Of a stretch of 64,000 nt of DNA, positions 63,523 to 64,000 are shown one piece after another. Source of the stretch: Apostichopus japonicus (lineage: Eukaryota; Echinodermata; Holothuroidea; Aspidochirotida; Stichopodidae); contig NC_092569.1 in the NCBI RefSeq assembly GCF_037975245.1, forward strand, positions 18,211,501 through 18,275,500. Direction: 5' to 3'. Both the position numbers and the translations under genes were made by a program. The first letter of the stretch is position 1. Every line of letters begins with the position of its first letter. The notes beneath the pieces are model-generated. The model saw nothing but the letters and a program-made list of their open reading frames with translations. It was not told where the DNA came from and ran no database searches.

Positions 63523-64000
63523 TTAATAATAATAATAATGATAATAACTTATATTTATATAGCGCTTAATACAGCGTTTCAAAGCACTTTACAAAGTAGG
63601 AAAGAGACACAGGAAACAAAGAAAATAAGTAAACTTGGAATCAAACAGAAATGTTTTAAGTTGTCTCTTGAAAATAGAAAGCCACGAACGTGAAATGGGA
63701 GTTCGTTCCAAACAGGAGGCACAGCGTCAGAAAAGGCACGGCCGCCACAACGAGTGCGGGTACGTGGACCAGGAGTTTATAGCAAATGCGCATGATTGGA
63801 AGATCAAAGCGTAACTGTAGTTGACCGACGCAGATGAGTAAGAAGGTCAGTGGTTTATTGAGGGGCAAGTCCGATGATCGCTTTGTAGGTGAGAAGTAGG
63901 ATCTCACACTGGATGGGCAGAAAGACGGGAAGCCAATGAAAAAAACGGAGTGCAGGAGTGAAGATCAAACTTTTTAGTGAGTGAGACTAGCCGCGCAGCA
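63523..64000 (-). mobile_element. 3' end of a decayed non-LTR retrotransposon (CR1/L2-like)
   Basis: On the minus strand the sequence reads the C-terminal signature of LINE reverse transcriptase ORFs: FFHWLPVFLPIQCEILLLTY, then KAIIGLAPQ, and further on GGRAFSDAVPPVWNELP with HVRGFLFS. At least three in-frame stops lie between these blocks, so it is inactive. The 3' end carries a GCGCTATATAAATATAA motif and a (TTA)n tail at 63523-63548, typical of such elements. The element continues beyond the right edge. Confidence 0.85.

Overview
The window looks like AT-rich genomic DNA from an invertebrate deuterostome, most likely an echinoderm and possibly a sea cucumber. Reasons: small coding exons separated by long AT-rich introns with GT-AG splice sites, abundant decayed transposons, and fibrinogen-related domain (FReD) genes resembling the known sea cucumber fibrinogen-like proteins. 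The species assignment is inference; no marker gene names it.

Layout. (1) 1-18 kb: a gene-poor flank. It holds a few tentative minus-strand exons (one with a SET-domain motif related to KMT5A), a diverged 210-bp duplicated coding-like segment, a CpG-richer patch near 15.4 kb that could be a promoter and first exon, a long (TA)n tract, and an unrecognised minus-strand terminal exon at 17.3 kb. (2) 18.7-61 kb: a cluster of four intact multi-exon secreted FReD genes. Gene A is +, 18730-25172, 5 exons, 306 aa. Gene B is +, 28896-35466, 8 exons, 550 aa. Gene C is +, 41531-44756, 6 exons, 296 aa. Gene D is -, 51270-60886, 8 exons, 536 aa. All exon phases join without a stop. (3) 61-64 kb: no gene, then a broken FReD fragment beside the 3' end of a decayed LINE.

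The FReD genes. A and C are simple signal peptide + linker + FReD proteins. B and D share one unusual architecture: signal peptide, short linker, a FReD cut off after its middle exon (no Ca2+/ligand-binding P-subdomain), a TIL cysteine-rich module, a TILa/VWC-like plus EGF-like exon, then a second, complete FReD. Exons 1-4 of B/D correspond to the 5' part of an A-type gene and exons 6-8 of B to a C-type gene, so B/D look like A+C fusions carrying an inserted TIL module. Every junction uses the same intron phases, which favours exon shuffling. By family knowledge (ficolins, tachylectins, FREPs, fibrinogen-like proteins) these are probably secreted, possibly oligomeric, recognition lectins of innate immunity; that role is inferred.

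Mobile DNA between the genes: a 1.97-kb element with inverted ends carrying a broken THAP domain (37.9-39.9 kb), a complete 1128-bp non-autonomous hAT-like element with 8-bp target duplication (48.0-49.2 kb), an 813-bp TTAA-flanked MITE (49.6-50.4 kb), a near-perfect 78-bp-arm hairpin in a gene B intron, and the LINE end at the right edge.
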